64,000 nt of DNA, from NCBI RefSeq assembly GCF_003544855.1, contig NZ_CP032101.1, forward strand, positions 2,542,001 through 2,606,000, read 5' to 3'. Both the position numbers and the translations under genes were made by a program. The notes beneath the pieces are model-generated. The model did not search any database and was not told the DNA's origin. It saw only the letters and a program-made list of their open reading frames with translations. Source of the stretch: Malaciobacter marinus. Lineage in GTDB: Bacteria > Campylobacterota > Campylobacteria > Campylobacterales > Arcobacteraceae. Shown one piece after another: positions 26,525 to 37,355 of this stretch; positions within the stretch are counted from its first letter, which is position 1; each line of letters begins with the position of its first letter.

Positions 26525-27823
26525 TTATTTAACTCTTAATTGGTAAGTTATGTCTCCAGCGCCAACGCCTAAAACAATTCCATCTGTATATGTGTAAACT
26601 ATTTTATCATCTTTAATAAGTTCTATTTTATTATCGCTTGTTTTAATTTTATCTGCAAATATTGGATTATAAGAAGAAAATTCTTTTTCAAAGTCAATCT
26701 CTTCAATCTCTTCACCAGCACTATAAACAGGTAAAATTACAAGTGCATCACAGCCATTGAAGCATTTTTTAAACTCTTCAAGATTATTAACTGTTCTACT
26801 ATATTTATGAGGTTGCCAAACTACAACAATCTTTTCCATATTTTTTAAATTTGAATATAAGCTAACAGATTTCATTGTTGCAGCTATTTCTGTTGGATGA
26901 TGTGCATAATCATCAATTACTACAAATTGTTCACTTTTTTGAACAATATCAAATCTTTTTTTAATTCCTTTGTAATTTTTAATATTATCTTTTATTTCAA
27001 CTAAAGGAATTTCATTTAAAGCTGCCAAAATTGCTAAAGAAGCATCAATTGCTATATGATACCCAAAGCCCCAAACTTCAAATTCACCTAAATCTTTTAA
27101 GTGAAACTTTGTATAGGGTTCTCCATTTTTAAGTGTATATGAAACTTCTGTTATATCAATACTTGGATGAAGTTTTATAGCTTCTATATCTAAACTTCCT
27201 AAGAATTCATCTTCTGCATTTATAACTCTTACTTTTGCAATTTTCAAAAATGATTCATAAGCTTGATAAAACCTTTTTAAATCATAGTTATAATACTCCA
27301 TATGTTCTGGTTCTGCATTTGTTACTATTGCACAATAAGGATTTGAAAGTAAAAAACTCCCATCACTCTCATCTGCTTCAAAAGCAACTAAGTTATCAAC
27401 ATATCTAAAGTTTGAATCAAACTCTTTTGAAATTGCGCCAATTAAGGTTGAGCTTTTTAATATTGAAGCTAAAATAGCAGTTGTTGTACTTTTCCCATGA
27501 GCTCCTGCAACACAATAGTTTTTCTTATCACCTAAAACTATTGGCAAAGCCTCTTTTCGTGGAATAGTCTTTATTCCATTTTCAACTGCTTGTAAAATTT
27601 CAACATTGTTTGGTTTTACAGCTGCTGAATGTATTACTATATCTTGGTTATTTATAATTGAAGCATTATGAGGAGTAATTACTTTAATTCCTTCACATTC
27701 AAGCTGTTTTGTAATAGGAGAACTTTTAATATCCGAACCACTTACATAATGACCATCATGTTTTAAAAACCTACCAAGGGCTGATAGCCCTATTCCACCA
27801 ATTCCAATAAAATGTATATTCAT
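26525..27823 (-). CDS. murC: UDP-N-acetylmuramate--L-alanine ligase
   Basis: Adds the first amino acid, L-alanine, to UDP-MurNAc in peptidoglycan synthesis. The 432 residues show the N-terminal Gly-rich motif HFIGIGGIGLSALGRFL, the ATP-binding GAHGKSTTTA (about 107-116), EADESDGSF, YAHHPTE and the DAGEEI-like VYSAGEEIEE stretch. It is the last gene of a four-gene minus-strand operon and ends before a terminator. Confidence 0.96.
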   Translation of the reverse strand: MNIHFIGIGGIGLSALGRFLKHDGHYVSGSDIKSSPITKQLECEGIKVITPHNASIINNQDIVIHSAAVKPNNVEILQAVENGIKTIPRKEALPIVLGDKKNYCVAGAHGKSTTTAILASILKSSTLIGAISKEFDSNFRYVDNLVAFEADESDGSFLLSNPYCAIVTNAEPEHMEYYNYDLKRFYQAYESFLKIAKVRVINAEDEFLGSLDIEAIKLHPSIDITEVSYTLKNGEPYTKFHLKDLGEFEVWGFGYHIAIDASLAILAALNEIPLVEIKDNIKNYKGIKKRFDIVQKSEQFVVIDDYAHHPTEIAATMKSVSLYSNLKNMEKIVVVWQPHKYSRTVNNLEEFKKCFNGCDALVILPVYSAGEEIEEIDFEKEFSSYNPIFADKIKTSDNKIELIKDDKIVYTYTDGIVLGVGAGDITYQLRVK

Positions 27824-27826
27824 ATA

Positions 27827-28405
27827 TTAATCCAATAAATATTTTAAGTTTTCATACTCTTTTTCTAAAACAGTACTATTTTCTTTTAAAAAATTTTTTA
27901 TATCAAATTTAAAGTTAACTATAAAATATCCATGTGAATCATCTTCTAATACACTATTTTCATCAACTTTTTTCTCATAAAATGTATCTAAATCCATAGC
28001 TTCTGAAAGTGCAATTACATGAATTTTCAAAGCATCTTCTAATAGTTCATCATCAATAATATTATAAAGTACAAAAAACAGTTGTTTTGCTCCATCGATA
28101 TTTTGAAAACTCCACTTTTCAATAGCATGCTCATAAAAAGATCTTATATAATAAAGTTCATTCTCTTTAAGTTTTAACTTTTTACCATCATTTACTATTT
28201 TTTCAACTTCAAAAAAAGATATCTTTAAAATCTCTTCATAAACTTCATTTATCTTTTTTTCATCTAAATCTAAGATAAGCATTGAGTCAAGAACTTCATA
28301 AAGTGCCGAAATATTTTGAGTATTTAAAGCATCAATTCTTGTTTCTTCTAAATACTTTATAAAATCCGGGTTTGTCCTAGCTTCATTTAACTCTTGCTTA
28401 TTCAT
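27827..28405 (-). CDS. Acidic cytoplasmic protein of unknown function
   Basis: 192 residues, mainly helical and acidic, with no signal peptide, TM segment or recognised motif. It is packed between the aminotransferase (8-base overlap with its stop) and murC (3-base gap), so it is co-expressed with envelope precursor genes. I recall an unknown gene in a similar neighbourhood in other Campylobacterota but cannot name it. Confidence 0.6.
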   Translation of the reverse strand: MNKQELNEARTNPDFIKYLEETRIDALNTQNISALYEVLDSMLILDLDEKKINEVYEEILKISFFEVEKIVNDGKKLKLKENELYYIRSFYEHAIEKWSFQNIDGAKQLFFVLYNIIDDELLEDALKIHVIALSEAMDLDTFYEKKVDENSVLEDDSHGYFIVNFKFDIKNFLKENSTVLEKEYENLKYLLD

Positions 28406-29528
28406 TAATAAAATCCTTCAATCTATTTAATACCTCTCTTGTTTTATTTACATTTTCAACCAAGGCTATTCTTACATAACCTTTTCCAATGCCTTCTCTT
28501 CCTAAAAAACTTCCAGGAAGAACTTTTATATGTTTTTTTTCATATAGTTTTTTTGTAAATTCTAATTCATCTTCAACTTCTAGCCAAATATAAAAAGTAG
28601 CTTTAGGTGGATTTATATCTAAAATCTCTTTTGCAAGTTGGAAATTTTTTTTATAAATTTCTCTAAAATTTTGGACATGTTTTTCATCATTCCATGCAAT
28701 AGCTGCTGCATTTTGTAAAGGAACAGGACTAGCACAACCTATATAAGTTCTATATTTCATATACTCTTTTAAAATTGTTGAATCACCTGCAATAAAACCA
28801 CTTCTAAGTCCTGGTGCACTACTTCTTTTTGAAATAGAATTCATAACTAATACATTTTTAAAATTTTCATTTCCAGCTTTAATACTAGCTTCTAGAAGTG
28901 ATACTGGCTTATCACTTTCATCAAAATATATTTCACTATAACATTCATCATTTATTAATATAAAATCAAACTCTATAGCTTTTTTTACCCAAGTTTCAAG
29001 TTCCTCAATACTTATATTAGAAGAGGTTGGATTATTTGGATAATTCAAAATTACTAAATCACATTTTTTTAAATTTTCATCACTCAAATTTGCTTTAAAA
29101 TCATTATGTTTTGTTAAGTCTATATGAATAACTTCAGCTTTACTAGCTACTGCTGCACCTTCATATATTTGGTAAAAGGGATTAGTAAATGCCATAACTG
29201 GATTTTGTTTATCAAATAATGCAAATTGTGGGAAGTTAAACAAAACTTCTCTTGTTCCAAAGGTTGGAATAATCTGCTCATTTTCTAAAGAAATATTAAA
29301 TCTTTTTGATACAAAATTTATCATTGCCTCTTTTAATTTTGGAAGTCCAGCACTTGCTGGATATTTCTTTAAAAGTTCAGAACTATTTTTCAATTCATCT
29401 TGAATAAATTGTGGAGTTTCAAACTGTGGTTCTCCTATTGTAAGTGATGACAATTCATATTTTGATGTTGGAATAACATCACATAATAGTTTATTTAATT
29501 TTTCAAAGGGATAAGCCTCAAATTTCAT
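28398..29528 (-). CDS. Class I/II aminotransferase, probable succinyldiaminopimelate transaminase
   Basis: A 376-residue PLP-dependent fold-type I aminotransferase. The motifs are an N-terminal SLTIGEPQF, the NYPNNPTSS block, NDECYSEIYF and the PLP-lysine region MNSISKRSSAPGLRSGF. The neighbourhood (murC downstream) and family resemblance suggest DapC, which makes N-succinyl-LL-diaminopimelate for peptidoglycan and lysine. An aspartate-type aminotransferase is the alternative, so no gene symbol is given. Confidence 0.85.
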   Translation of the reverse strand: MKFEAYPFEKLNKLLCDVIPTSKYELSSLTIGEPQFETPQFIQDELKNSSELLKKYPASAGLPKLKEAMINFVSKRFNISLENEQIIPTFGTREVLFNFPQFALFDKQNPVMAFTNPFYQIYEGAAVASKAEVIHIDLTKHNDFKANLSDENLKKCDLVILNYPNNPTSSNISIEELETWVKKAIEFDFILINDECYSEIYFDESDKPVSLLEASIKAGNENFKNVLVMNSISKRSSAPGLRSGFIAGDSTILKEYMKYRTYIGCASPVPLQNAAAIAWNDEKHVQNFREIYKKNFQLAKEILDINPPKATFYIWLEVEDELEFTKKLYEKKHIKVLPGSFLGREGIGKGYVRIALVENVNKTREVLNRLKDFINE

Positions 29529-29537
29529 TTATTTCCT

Positions 29538-30962
29538 TTAATCTTCTATAATAGGTATAAGTAATTGATTATATTTTGCCATATCAAAAGATATCAAATC
29601 TGAGTTTGTATAAATAAAACTCCAAGAAAATCTTTTTTGAAACATACTTTTTTTAAGTGGCAAAATTTGTAAAATATTTTGTTCTTTTCGAAGTTGTCTA
29701 ATTGGATTTTTATCACATGAAATAATCTCTATTTTTTGACTAAATATTTTTGAAAGATTTTCAAAGTGATCAAGTAATTTCGATTTATCATCGAATCCAT
29801 TAGGATCCATATCAAAAATTTTTGTTTTTGTTTTTATTTGACTTGATACGTCAAATACAATTGGTGAAATTTGTTCATATGATTTTGTATCATTTAAAAC
29901 AATAAGAGTATTTTTAGTTGCACCAACTGGTTCTTTCCCAAGTTTAAATAAAGGAACTTTTGTATTTGCTAGTTCTATAGCTATTTCTTTATTTTTAAAC
30001 ATTTCACTTGATAATATTATCATTCCTATATCAAGCTTTTTAAAATCCATTTTTCTGATTTTTCTAAAGCCTAAATTATGATAATCTATATTTATAATAA
30101 CTGATTCATCATCTCTAAATTGCTCTTTTATAAAATTCATTATACCAACTGTTGTTGGTCTAGTAATTCTAATAACAAGTTTTTTATTTTTTAAATACTT
30201 ATGTAGATATTTTGCTTCATGAACAGCTTTTTCAACTCTATGCTTTTTCATTAAGTATAAATCTAAATATAAATACAAATTATGTCCAAATGGCATAGGA
30301 AATTGTCCTCTTGTTTTACCAATAGCACTATAAACTTGCATTAAAACTTTTGGCTCACCAATTACTAAAATAGTATCATTTGGTTTTAAAATCAAAGAAG
30401 GTTTTAAATCTTCGAGTTTTTCATTTCTATATAAGGCAAAAATTCTCCAATTTTTTTGTTCAATTGAACCTATATATCTATAAGCATATGAACTACCAAA
30501 AGGAATTCTAATCTCCATTATTTCGCCATGTTTCAATCCAATATTTTGAGCAACTACAGGAATATTTGGTAGTCTTTCTACCATCCCATTTGCTAAAACT
30601 TCAATACCTTTATAGACATTTACATATGGATCATCAAGTTCTAAATTCCAATAATCTAAAATATTCAGTTGAAGATTATGCTTGTGTGATTTGATATTTT
30701 CAATAACACTTAACATCTCATCTTTTGAATTAAGTACCACAAGTACTTCTGTATGAATATTCTTATCTAAAACCATTGCAAGTTTTGATTTAGAAGTTGG
30801 ATCGAACTTGTAAAATGTAACATTTGACAATTTTTGATCAGGAACTATTGCATCATTTACATAAACAATATCATAATAGTTTTCACCCGTATTAGTTTCA
30901 ACTATTCTTTGCATTAAGTTTTTAGCGACAATTCCATCTAATATAATAAGTATCTTTTTCAT
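29538..30962 (-). CDS. COG3400-family protein with TrkA-C-like domain
   Basis: 474 residues with no TM helix. The N-terminus resembles a Rossmann-type nucleotide-binding unit (KKILIILDGIVAKNLMQRI). A RCK/TrkA-C-like domain spans about 150-220 (IRIPFGSSYAYRYIG, then LKPNDTILVIGEPKVL), and a second Rossmann-like half follows. This layout fits the COG3400 proteins seen in Campylobacterota, thought to regulate ion transport by analogy with TrkA. No potassium channel subunit is adjacent. It heads the operon leading to the aminotransferase and murC. Confidence 0.75.
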   Translation of the reverse strand: MKKILIILDGIVAKNLMQRIVETNTGENYYDIVYVNDAIVPDQKLSNVTFYKFDPTSKSKLAMVLDKNIHTEVLVVLNSKDEMLSVIENIKSHKHNLQLNILDYWNLELDDPYVNVYKGIEVLANGMVERLPNIPVVAQNIGLKHGEIMEIRIPFGSSYAYRYIGSIEQKNWRIFALYRNEKLEDLKPSLILKPNDTILVIGEPKVLMQVYSAIGKTRGQFPMPFGHNLYLYLDLYLMKKHRVEKAVHEAKYLHKYLKNKKLVIRITRPTTVGIMNFIKEQFRDDESVIINIDYHNLGFRKIRKMDFKKLDIGMIILSSEMFKNKEIAIELANTKVPLFKLGKEPVGATKNTLIVLNDTKSYEQISPIVFDVSSQIKTKTKIFDMDPNGFDDKSKLLDHFENLSKIFSQKIEIISCDKNPIRQLRKEQNILQILPLKKSMFQKRFSWSFIYTNSDLISFDMAKYNQLLIPIIED

Positions 30963-30967
30963 AGTAG

Positions 30968-32176
<1,209 letters not shown>

Positions 32177-32213
32177 ATTAAATTATTTTATAACATTAAA
32201 AACTCTTTTTTGT

Positions 32214-32219
32214 TATAAT
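32214..32219 (+). promoter_or_regulatory. Extended -10 box of gatC
   Basis: CTTTTTTGTTATAAT: a T-tract followed by TG-T-TATAAT, 44 bases before the gatC ATG, which has an AAAGGA site. The match to the Campylobacterota sigma70 pattern is very good. Confidence 0.65.
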
Positions 32220-32262
32220 ATTTAAATTTAATAATAAAGTTTACAAATTTAAAAGGAATAAA

Positions 32263-32553
32263 ATGACAGTTGATGATAAACTAATAGAAAAATTAGCAAA
32301 GCTTTCTAGCTTAGAAATTGATGAACAAAAAAAAGAGAGTTTAAAATCTGAGTTAGGAGATATTATCAATTTTGTTGAGAATTTAAATGAAATTGATGTA
32401 AGCAATATCGATGCTACATTTAACACAGTTGAGGGAGGAACTCCTTTAAGAGAAGACGTCTCAACACAAGATTTACAAAGAGCTAAACAAATTATTGAAA
32501 ATGCTCCAAAATCTGAAGATGGATACTTTATAGTACCAAAGATTATAGAGTAA
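32263..32553 (+). CDS. gatC: Aspartyl/glutamyl-tRNA amidotransferase subunit C
   Basis: Stabilising subunit of GatCAB, which converts mischarged Glu-tRNA-Gln and Asp-tRNA-Asn. The 96-residue product fits GatC: DDKLIEKLAKLSSLEIDE, FVENLNEIDVSNIDAT and the GGTPLREDV segment. gatA and gatB are not adjacent. The next gene starts 5 bases after its stop. Confidence 0.93.
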   Translation: MTVDDKLIEKLAKLSSLEIDEQKKESLKSELGDIINFVENLNEIDVSNIDATFNTVEGGTPLREDVSTQDLQRAKQIIENAPKSEDGYFIVPKIIE

Positions 32554-32557
32554 TATT

Positions 32558-32899
32558 ATGATAAAAGTTCACGGTATAAAAAATTGTGATACAGTAAGGA
32601 AAGCTCTTAAGTTTTTTAAAGAAAACTTAATAGATTATGATTTTTTTGACTTTAAAAAAGAAGAAGTATCATCAAATATGATTGATTATTGGGTTAAAAA
32701 CTCATCAATTGACAAACTATTTAATAATAGAGGTGCTACTTATAGAAATCTAAAATTAAAAGATTTAAACCTTGATGATGAGGGTAAAAAAAAGTGGTTA
32801 AAAAAAGAATCTATGCTTTTAAAAAGACCTGTAATTGAGTATAACAATAAAGTAATTGTAGGTTTTAATGAGCAAGAGTATAAAGATATTTTCTTATAA
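32558..32899 (+). CDS. ArsC/Spx-family thioredoxin-fold protein (YffB-like)
   Basis: 113 residues of the ArsC-like branch of the thioredoxin fold: IKVHGIKNCDTVRKAL with a single cysteine (C10), FDFKKEEVS, NNRGATYRNL, and the LKRPVIEYNNKVIVGFN end. A single active-site Cys followed by DTV, not CGTS, resembles E. coli YffB more than true arsenate reductase, so arsenate reduction should not be assumed. It is co-transcribed with gatC. Confidence 0.85.
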   Translation: MIKVHGIKNCDTVRKALKFFKENLIDYDFFDFKKEEVSSNMIDYWVKNSSIDKLFNNRGATYRNLKLKDLNLDDEGKKKWLKKESMLLKRPVIEYNNKVIVGFNEQEYKDIFL

Positions 32900-32927
32900 A
32901 TAAAAAAGAGGAAAACCTCTTTTTTAT
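32900..32927. terminator. Bidirectional terminator between the ArsC-like gene and aroG
   Basis: A 12-bp stem, ATAAAAAAGAGG / CCTCTTTTTTAT, with an AAAA loop. The right arm contains the aroG stop codon (minus strand). Poly-A and poly-T flanks serve both strands. Confidence 0.85.
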
Positions 32928-34288
32928 ATTACTAAATCTTTTCTAGCTTCTTTTAATGTATCTGCTATCATAAAAGATAACTCTAATGCTTGGTCTGCAT
33001 TTAATCTTGGATCACATTGAGTATGATATCTACTAGATAATCCCTCTTGAGTAATAGCAGAAGAACAAGAACCTGTACACTCAGTTACATTTTGTCCTGT
33101 CATCTCTAAGTGAATACCACCTGCATATGTTCCCTCAGCCCTATGAATTTGGAAGAACTGTTTTACTTCTGATAAGATTGATTCAAAATCTCTTGTTTTA
33201 AATCCATTATCAGCTTTAATAGTATTTCCATGCATTGGATCACTTGACCATAAAACATTTTTACCCTCAGCTTTAACTTTAGCTAAAAGTTTAGGAAAAT
33301 GATCTGCAATTTTTTCTGCACCCATTCTAACGATTAAGTTTAATCTACCAGCTTCATTTTCTGGATTTAACTTATCAATAAGCTTAATTAACTCATCTTC
33401 TTGCATTGAAGGTCCAACTTTACAACCTATTGGATTTTTAATTCCTCTAAAGTACTCAATATGTGCATCATCAAGTCCTCTTGTTCTATCACCAATCCAT
33501 AACATATGAGCACTACAATCGTACCAATCACCTGTTAGTGAATCTTTTCTTGTCAAGGCTTGTTCATAATTTAATAATAATGCCTCATGTGAAGTATATA
33601 GTGTTGTTTCACTTAGTTGATGTGTATTCTCAGATGTAATTCCACAAGACTTCATAAAATTTAATGTTTCAGAAATTTTATCTGCTAATTGTTCATACTT
33701 TTCTCCTAAAGTATTACCTTTAACAAAATCTAAATTCCATGAATGCACTTTATTTAAATCTGCCATACCACCTCTTGCAAATGCTCTTAAAAGATTTAGT
33801 GTTGATGCACTTTGATTATACGCTTTTAAAAGTTTTTTTGGACTTGGATTTCTAGCTTCTTCATTAAAGTCAATTCCATTTACAATATCACCTCTATATG
33901 AAGGAAGTGAAATACCATTTATCTCTTCAAAATCAGAACTTCTTGGTTTTGCAAACTGACCTGCTACTCTTCCAACTTTTACAACAGGACAACCACCTGA
34001 AAAAGTTAAAACAATTGCCATTTGCATCATTACTTTAAATAAATCTTTAATATTATTTGCATTAAAGGCATTAAATGACTCAGCACAGTCTCCACCTTGT
34101 AGTAAAAATGACTTACCATTTACAACATCTGCTAATTTACTTTTTAATCTTCTTGCTTCCCCTGCAAAAATAAGTGGAGGATATGAAGATAATTCAGCCT
34201 CAACCTTAGCTAATTTTTCTAAGTCATTATAGTTTGGTTGTTGCTTTATAGGAAAATCTCTCCAACTATTTGAACTCCAGTTATTCAT
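32924..34288 (-). CDS. aroG: Class II 3-deoxy-7-phosphoheptulonate synthase
   Basis: First committed step of the shikimate pathway, joining phosphoenolpyruvate and erythrose 4-phosphate. The 454-residue protein is of the plant-like class II type: [17 protein letters not shown] start, [34 protein letters not shown], and [16 protein letters not shown]. The paralogue naming (aroF/aroG/aroH) is arbitrary for class II. Its stop lies within a bidirectional terminator, and tal starts a separate unit upstream on the same strand. Confidence 0.95.
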   Translation of the reverse strand: MNNWSSNSWRDFPIKQQPNYNDLEKLAKVEAELSSYPPLIFAGEARRLKSKLADVVNGKSFLLQGGDCAESFNAFNANNIKDLFKVMMQMAIVLTFSGGCPVVKVGRVAGQFAKPRSSDFEEINGISLPSYRGDIVNGIDFNEEARNPSPKKLLKAYNQSASTLNLLRAFARGGMADLNKVHSWNLDFVKGNTLGEKYEQLADKISETLNFMKSCGITSENTHQLSETTLYTSHEALLLNYEQALTRKDSLTGDWYDCSAHMLWIGDRTRGLDDAHIEYFRGIKNPIGCKVGPSMQEDELIKLIDKLNPENEAGRLNLIVRMGAEKIADHFPKLLAKVKAEGKNVLWSSDPMHGNTIKADNGFKTRDFESILSEVKQFFQIHRAEGTYAGGIHLEMTGQNVTECTGSCSSAITQEGLSSRYHTQCDPRLNADQALELSFMIADTLKEARKDLVI

Positions 34289-34344
34289 TATAAACCCTTT
34301 ATCTTATTCTAGTGTAAGTAAAGTTTAGCAAAAACTTTCTTAAG

Positions 34345-34370
34345 AAAATAGCCTTTTTATAGGCTATTTT
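34345..34370 (-). terminator. Intrinsic terminator of tal
   Basis: AAAATAGCCT / AGGCTATTTT, a 10-bp stem with a 6-nt loop. The tal TAG stop lies within the stem, and on the minus strand the stem ends in TTTT. Confidence 0.8.
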
Positions 34371-35356
34371 GTCAACTTAGCTAATAAATCGCTAAATGAC
34401 ACTTTAAATGCTTCTAAGCCATCAGTTAAAAGTTTTGAATAAACATCATCCATGTTTATTCCAACTTTTTCAAGCTCAGCAAAATATTTATCACATTTTT
34501 CTTCACTTGGAATTTTTGAAGCTTCTTTACTTCCATCAACTATCCAATCCTCAATTGTTGCCAAAGGAGCAGTATTTACTGAATTTGGATAAAGTAAGTT
34601 ATCGACATAATAACTTGCTGTTAACTCATCACCTTTAACTCCTGTACTTGCAAAAAGTGTTCTAATATTTTCATTTTCAAACTTATTGATTTCATGATAA
34701 CATTTAGTTGCGTTCATTATTCCTAGTTTTGATTTTTTAAGCCCTTTTGCAACTAATTCTTCATCACAAAGTCTATCAAATCTAGAAACAAAAATTGAAA
34801 TAACTGCTTTTGTATCAATATTTGATTCATTAATACCTTCATTTAAAGCTTTAGCACACTCAATTGCTTGCTCCACTGAAAATATTAAAGTTGCATTTAC
34901 ATTTATACCTTGACTAGTTAACTCTTTCATAGCAACATATCCAGCTTTTGTTGCAGGAACTTTGATCATTAAATTATCACAATTTATCATTGAATTTAAT
35001 CTAATTCCCTCTTCAATTGTACCTTGTGTATCATCACATAATGTAGGATCAACTTCTAATGAAACAAAACCATCATTTGTATTATTTTCATATAAAGGCT
35101 TTAAAAGTTCAGCTGCTCTTTTTATATCTCTTACTGCTAAATCTTCATATATAGTTTTTGCATCATTTGCTTTTAACATGTCAAGTTGTTGTTTATAAGC
35201 AAGTGAACTTGTAATTGATGATTCAAATATTGCAGGATTTGAAGTTGCACCATAAATAGTCTTTTCTTCAATCATTTCTTGAAATCTATTTTCTAAAAAC
35301 TCTCTTTCAATAAAATCACACCAAAGTGAAAAATTAATATCTTCTTTTAAACTCAT
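34364..35356 (-). CDS. tal: Transaldolase
   Basis: Non-oxidative pentose phosphate enzyme that moves a dihydroxyacetone unit, supplying erythrose 4-phosphate for the neighbouring aroG product. In the 330 residues are TSNPAIFESSI near the N-terminus, the Schiff-base lysine in NLMIKVPATKAG, and FASTGVKG. The length and extended C-terminus fit the longer bacterial transaldolase class. A gap of 10 bases to serB suggests co-transcription. Confidence 0.95.
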   Translation of the reverse strand: MSLKEDINFSLWCDFIEREFLENRFQEMIEEKTIYGATSNPAIFESSITSSLAYKQQLDMLKANDAKTIYEDLAVRDIKRAAELLKPLYENNTNDGFVSLEVDPTLCDDTQGTIEEGIRLNSMINCDNLMIKVPATKAGYVAMKELTSQGINVNATLIFSVEQAIECAKALNEGINESNIDTKAVISIFVSRFDRLCDEELVAKGLKKSKLGIMNATKCYHEINKFENENIRTLFASTGVKGDELTASYYVDNLLYPNSVNTAPLATIEDWIVDGSKEASKIPSEEKCDKYFAELEKVGINMDDVYSKLLTDGLEAFKVSFSDLLAKLTK

Positions 35357-35366
35357 TGCTCTCTCC

Positions 35367-35987
35367 TTAAATACTTTTTAAGATTTGTGTTAAATCTTTT
35401 TTATCGACAATTATATTTGCTTCTTTTTTTAATACATCTTTTGCACAAAAAGCTACTTTTTTTGATGCATATTTAAACATACTAACATCATTTGCTCCAT
35501 CACCAACAACTAGTGTATTTTCAACTGATACACCAAGCATTGATTGAACTCTTTGAATCATATCACCTTTTGAAAATCCAAACATCATATCTCCACCTAC
35601 AAGTCCTGTTAAAACTCCATCTTTTTCGTGTAAAATATTTGAAAAATCTGCATTAAGACCAAGTTTTTCCTTTGCAGGAGATGTTCCTATTCTAAATCCA
35701 CCAGAAAAACATATTACTTTATAACCCATCTTTTTTAATTCACTTACTGTTTCATAAGCTCCTGGCATTAAAGGTAAATCTTTACAAATTTCAACTGCTT
35801 TATTATATTCAAGCCCTTTTAATAAAGATACTCTTTGAATTAATGACTCAAAAAAATCAAGTCTTCCAGCCATTGCTTCTTCTGTGATTTTTGCTACTTT
35901 TTCTTCAAGTCCTAAAGGCTTTGCTAAAAAGTCAATAGTCTCTCCATCCATAAGTGTTGAATCAAAATCAAATACCGCTAATTTCAT
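35367..35987 (-). CDS. serB: Phosphoserine phosphatase
   Basis: HAD-superfamily enzyme for the last step of serine synthesis. The 206-residue protein begins with the nucleophile motif FDFDSTLMDGETID (Asp7 and Asp9), has motif II in CFSGGF, a conserved lysine near FGFSKGD, and motif IV GDGANDVSMF. The short length means no N-terminal ACT domain. It leads the serB-tal unit. Confidence 0.95.
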   Translation of the reverse strand: MKLAVFDFDSTLMDGETIDFLAKPLGLEEKVAKITEEAMAGRLDFFESLIQRVSLLKGLEYNKAVEICKDLPLMPGAYETVSELKKMGYKVICFSGGFRIGTSPAKEKLGLNADFSNILHEKDGVLTGLVGGDMMFGFSKGDMIQRVQSMLGVSVENTLVVGDGANDVSMFKYASKKVAFCAKDVLKKEANIIVDKKDLTQILKSI

Positions 35988-36028
35988 ATTTTTCCCTAAT
36001 TGCTTTAATACTTTTATACTTTAAAGGG

Positions 36029-36034
36029 TATAAT
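36029..36034 (+). promoter_or_regulatory. Putative -10 box of the MTHFR-like gene and ruvX
   Basis: GGGTATAAT, 35 bases before the ATG at 36069, which has an AAAGGA ribosome-binding site. Confidence 0.55.
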
Positions 36035-36068
36035 AATATCTAAAATATACTAAAAGGATAGTTTTTTA

Positions 36069-36980
36069 ATGTTTGAAACACTTATTCAAAAGTTACAAGA
36101 AGACAAGTATTTAACCCTAGAAACAACACCTCAGCATGAACCAATTATGCACAATATTATAGAAAAAGTTAAAAAATTTGATCTTCAAAATAGAGTTGAT
36201 GGATTTTCTGCAACAGACAATCCACTTGCAAAATTAAAATACAATGCACTTTTTGCAAGTTTAAGATTACAACAAGAGTTTAAAAAACCTGTAATTGCAA
36301 CAATGAGTATGAGAGATAGAAATAAAATTGCACTTCAATCTGATTTATTAGGTGCAAATGAGTTTGATGTAAGAGCTATTTTAGCCTTAACAGGTGATCC
36401 TGCTAAAATGAGTGATCAACCACACTCAAAAGGAGTATTTGAATCAAACTCTTCAATGCTTTTAAAAATGATTAAATCTTTCAATTATGGCATGGATATT
36501 GCAGGAAGACCTTTTAAAATTGAACCAAAACAAATATATCCATTTGCAGTTACTAACTCATATGCAAGAAGCTTTACATCTTTAGAAAAAAAGATGCACA
36601 ACAAAATACAAAATGGAGCTATGGGAATAATCACTCAACCTGTATTTGATGTAAACAATGCAAAAAAACTTTTAGAAATTTTTGAAAATGCAAAAGAAGA
36701 TGTAGTTGGCAATAAGAAAAAAGCACAACTAATTTTTGGAATTTTCCCAATAACAAAACTAAGAACTGCACTATTTTTATCTGCGCAAGTTCCAGGAATT
36801 CATGTTCCACAAGATTGGGTTGATAAACTTGAACTTGCAAATCAAATATCTGAAGAAGAAGAGTATAAAGTAGGTATGCAATTAAGTAAAGATCTTTTTT
36901 ACGAGATTAAAAAACTTCATCCAAAAATTCATTTAATGACTGCAAACAAATTTGATTTAGCAGATGAGATTTTAGCTTGA
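36069..36980 (+). CDS. Methylenetetrahydrofolate reductase-like protein
   Basis: 303 residues with the MTHFR TIM-barrel pattern: TLETTPQHEP at strand 1 (candidate catalytic Glu near residue 18), DGFSATDNPLAKLKYNA, ATMSMRDRNKIALQSDLLGA, LALTGDPA, and GAMGIITQPVFD. The FE-[LFI]-FPP motif of standard MetF is replaced by LETTPQHEP, so this is a divergent member that may use another methyl- or methylene-folate partner. It overlaps ruvX by four bases. Confidence 0.75.
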   Translation: MFETLIQKLQEDKYLTLETTPQHEPIMHNIIEKVKKFDLQNRVDGFSATDNPLAKLKYNALFASLRLQQEFKKPVIATMSMRDRNKIALQSDLLGANEFDVRAILALTGDPAKMSDQPHSKGVFESNSSMLLKMIKSFNYGMDIAGRPFKIEPKQIYPFAVTNSYARSFTSLEKKMHNKIQNGAMGIITQPVFDVNNAKKLLEIFENAKEDVVGNKKKAQLIFGIFPITKLRTALFLSAQVPGIHVPQDWVDKLELANQISEEEEYKVGMQLSKDLFYEIKKLHPKIHLMTANKFDLADEILA

Positions 36981-37354
36981 AACTAGCAAGTATTGATATT
37001 GGGCTAAAAAGAATTGGTGTTGCAATTAATATTGCTTCTGATATTGTGACACCACAAAATGCCATTTTAAGAAAAAACAGAAATCAAGCAGCAAATGAAG
37101 TGAAAGCTTTTTTAAAAGAGTGGGAGATAGATAAGTTAATTGTAGGTTTTCCAAGCGCAAGTGAAGAAATGCAAAGAAGAATAAAGCACTTTGTAACTCT
37201 TCTTGATATTGATATTCCTATTGAGTATTGTGAAGAGAATATGAGCTCAATTGAAGCTGAGGATATGATGAAAGGTCAAATAAAATACAAAAGAGATGGA
37301 AGAGTAGACTCCCTTGCAGCAAAAATCATATTAGAAAGATATTTGAATAAATAA
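36977..37354 (+). CDS. ruvX: Holliday junction resolvase-like protein RuvX/YqgF
   Basis: RNase H-fold protein linked to pre-16S rRNA 5' maturation and possibly Holliday junction processing. The 125 residues show the family start (LASIDIGLKRIGVA), VGFPSASEEMQRRIKHF, and the C-terminal DSLAAKIILERYL with the catalytic Asp. The start is TTG at 36977, overlapping the upstream TGA (TTGA), which indicates translational coupling. Confidence 0.92.
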   Translation: MKLASIDIGLKRIGVAINIASDIVTPQNAILRKNRNQAANEVKAFLKEWEIDKLIVGFPSASEEMQRRIKHFVTLLDIDIPIEYCEENMSSIEAEDMMKGQIKYKRDGRVDSLAAKIILERYLNK

Positions 37355-37355
37355 C

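Noticed and set aside
32558-32899. Arsenate reductase
   Set aside because: Only a single active-site Cys in CDTV context and no ars genes nearby; YffB/Spx-like is the safer family-level call.
34408-34638. Plus-strand frame opposite tal
   Set aside because: Antisense to conserved transaldolase sequence and without its own promoter or ribosome-binding site.
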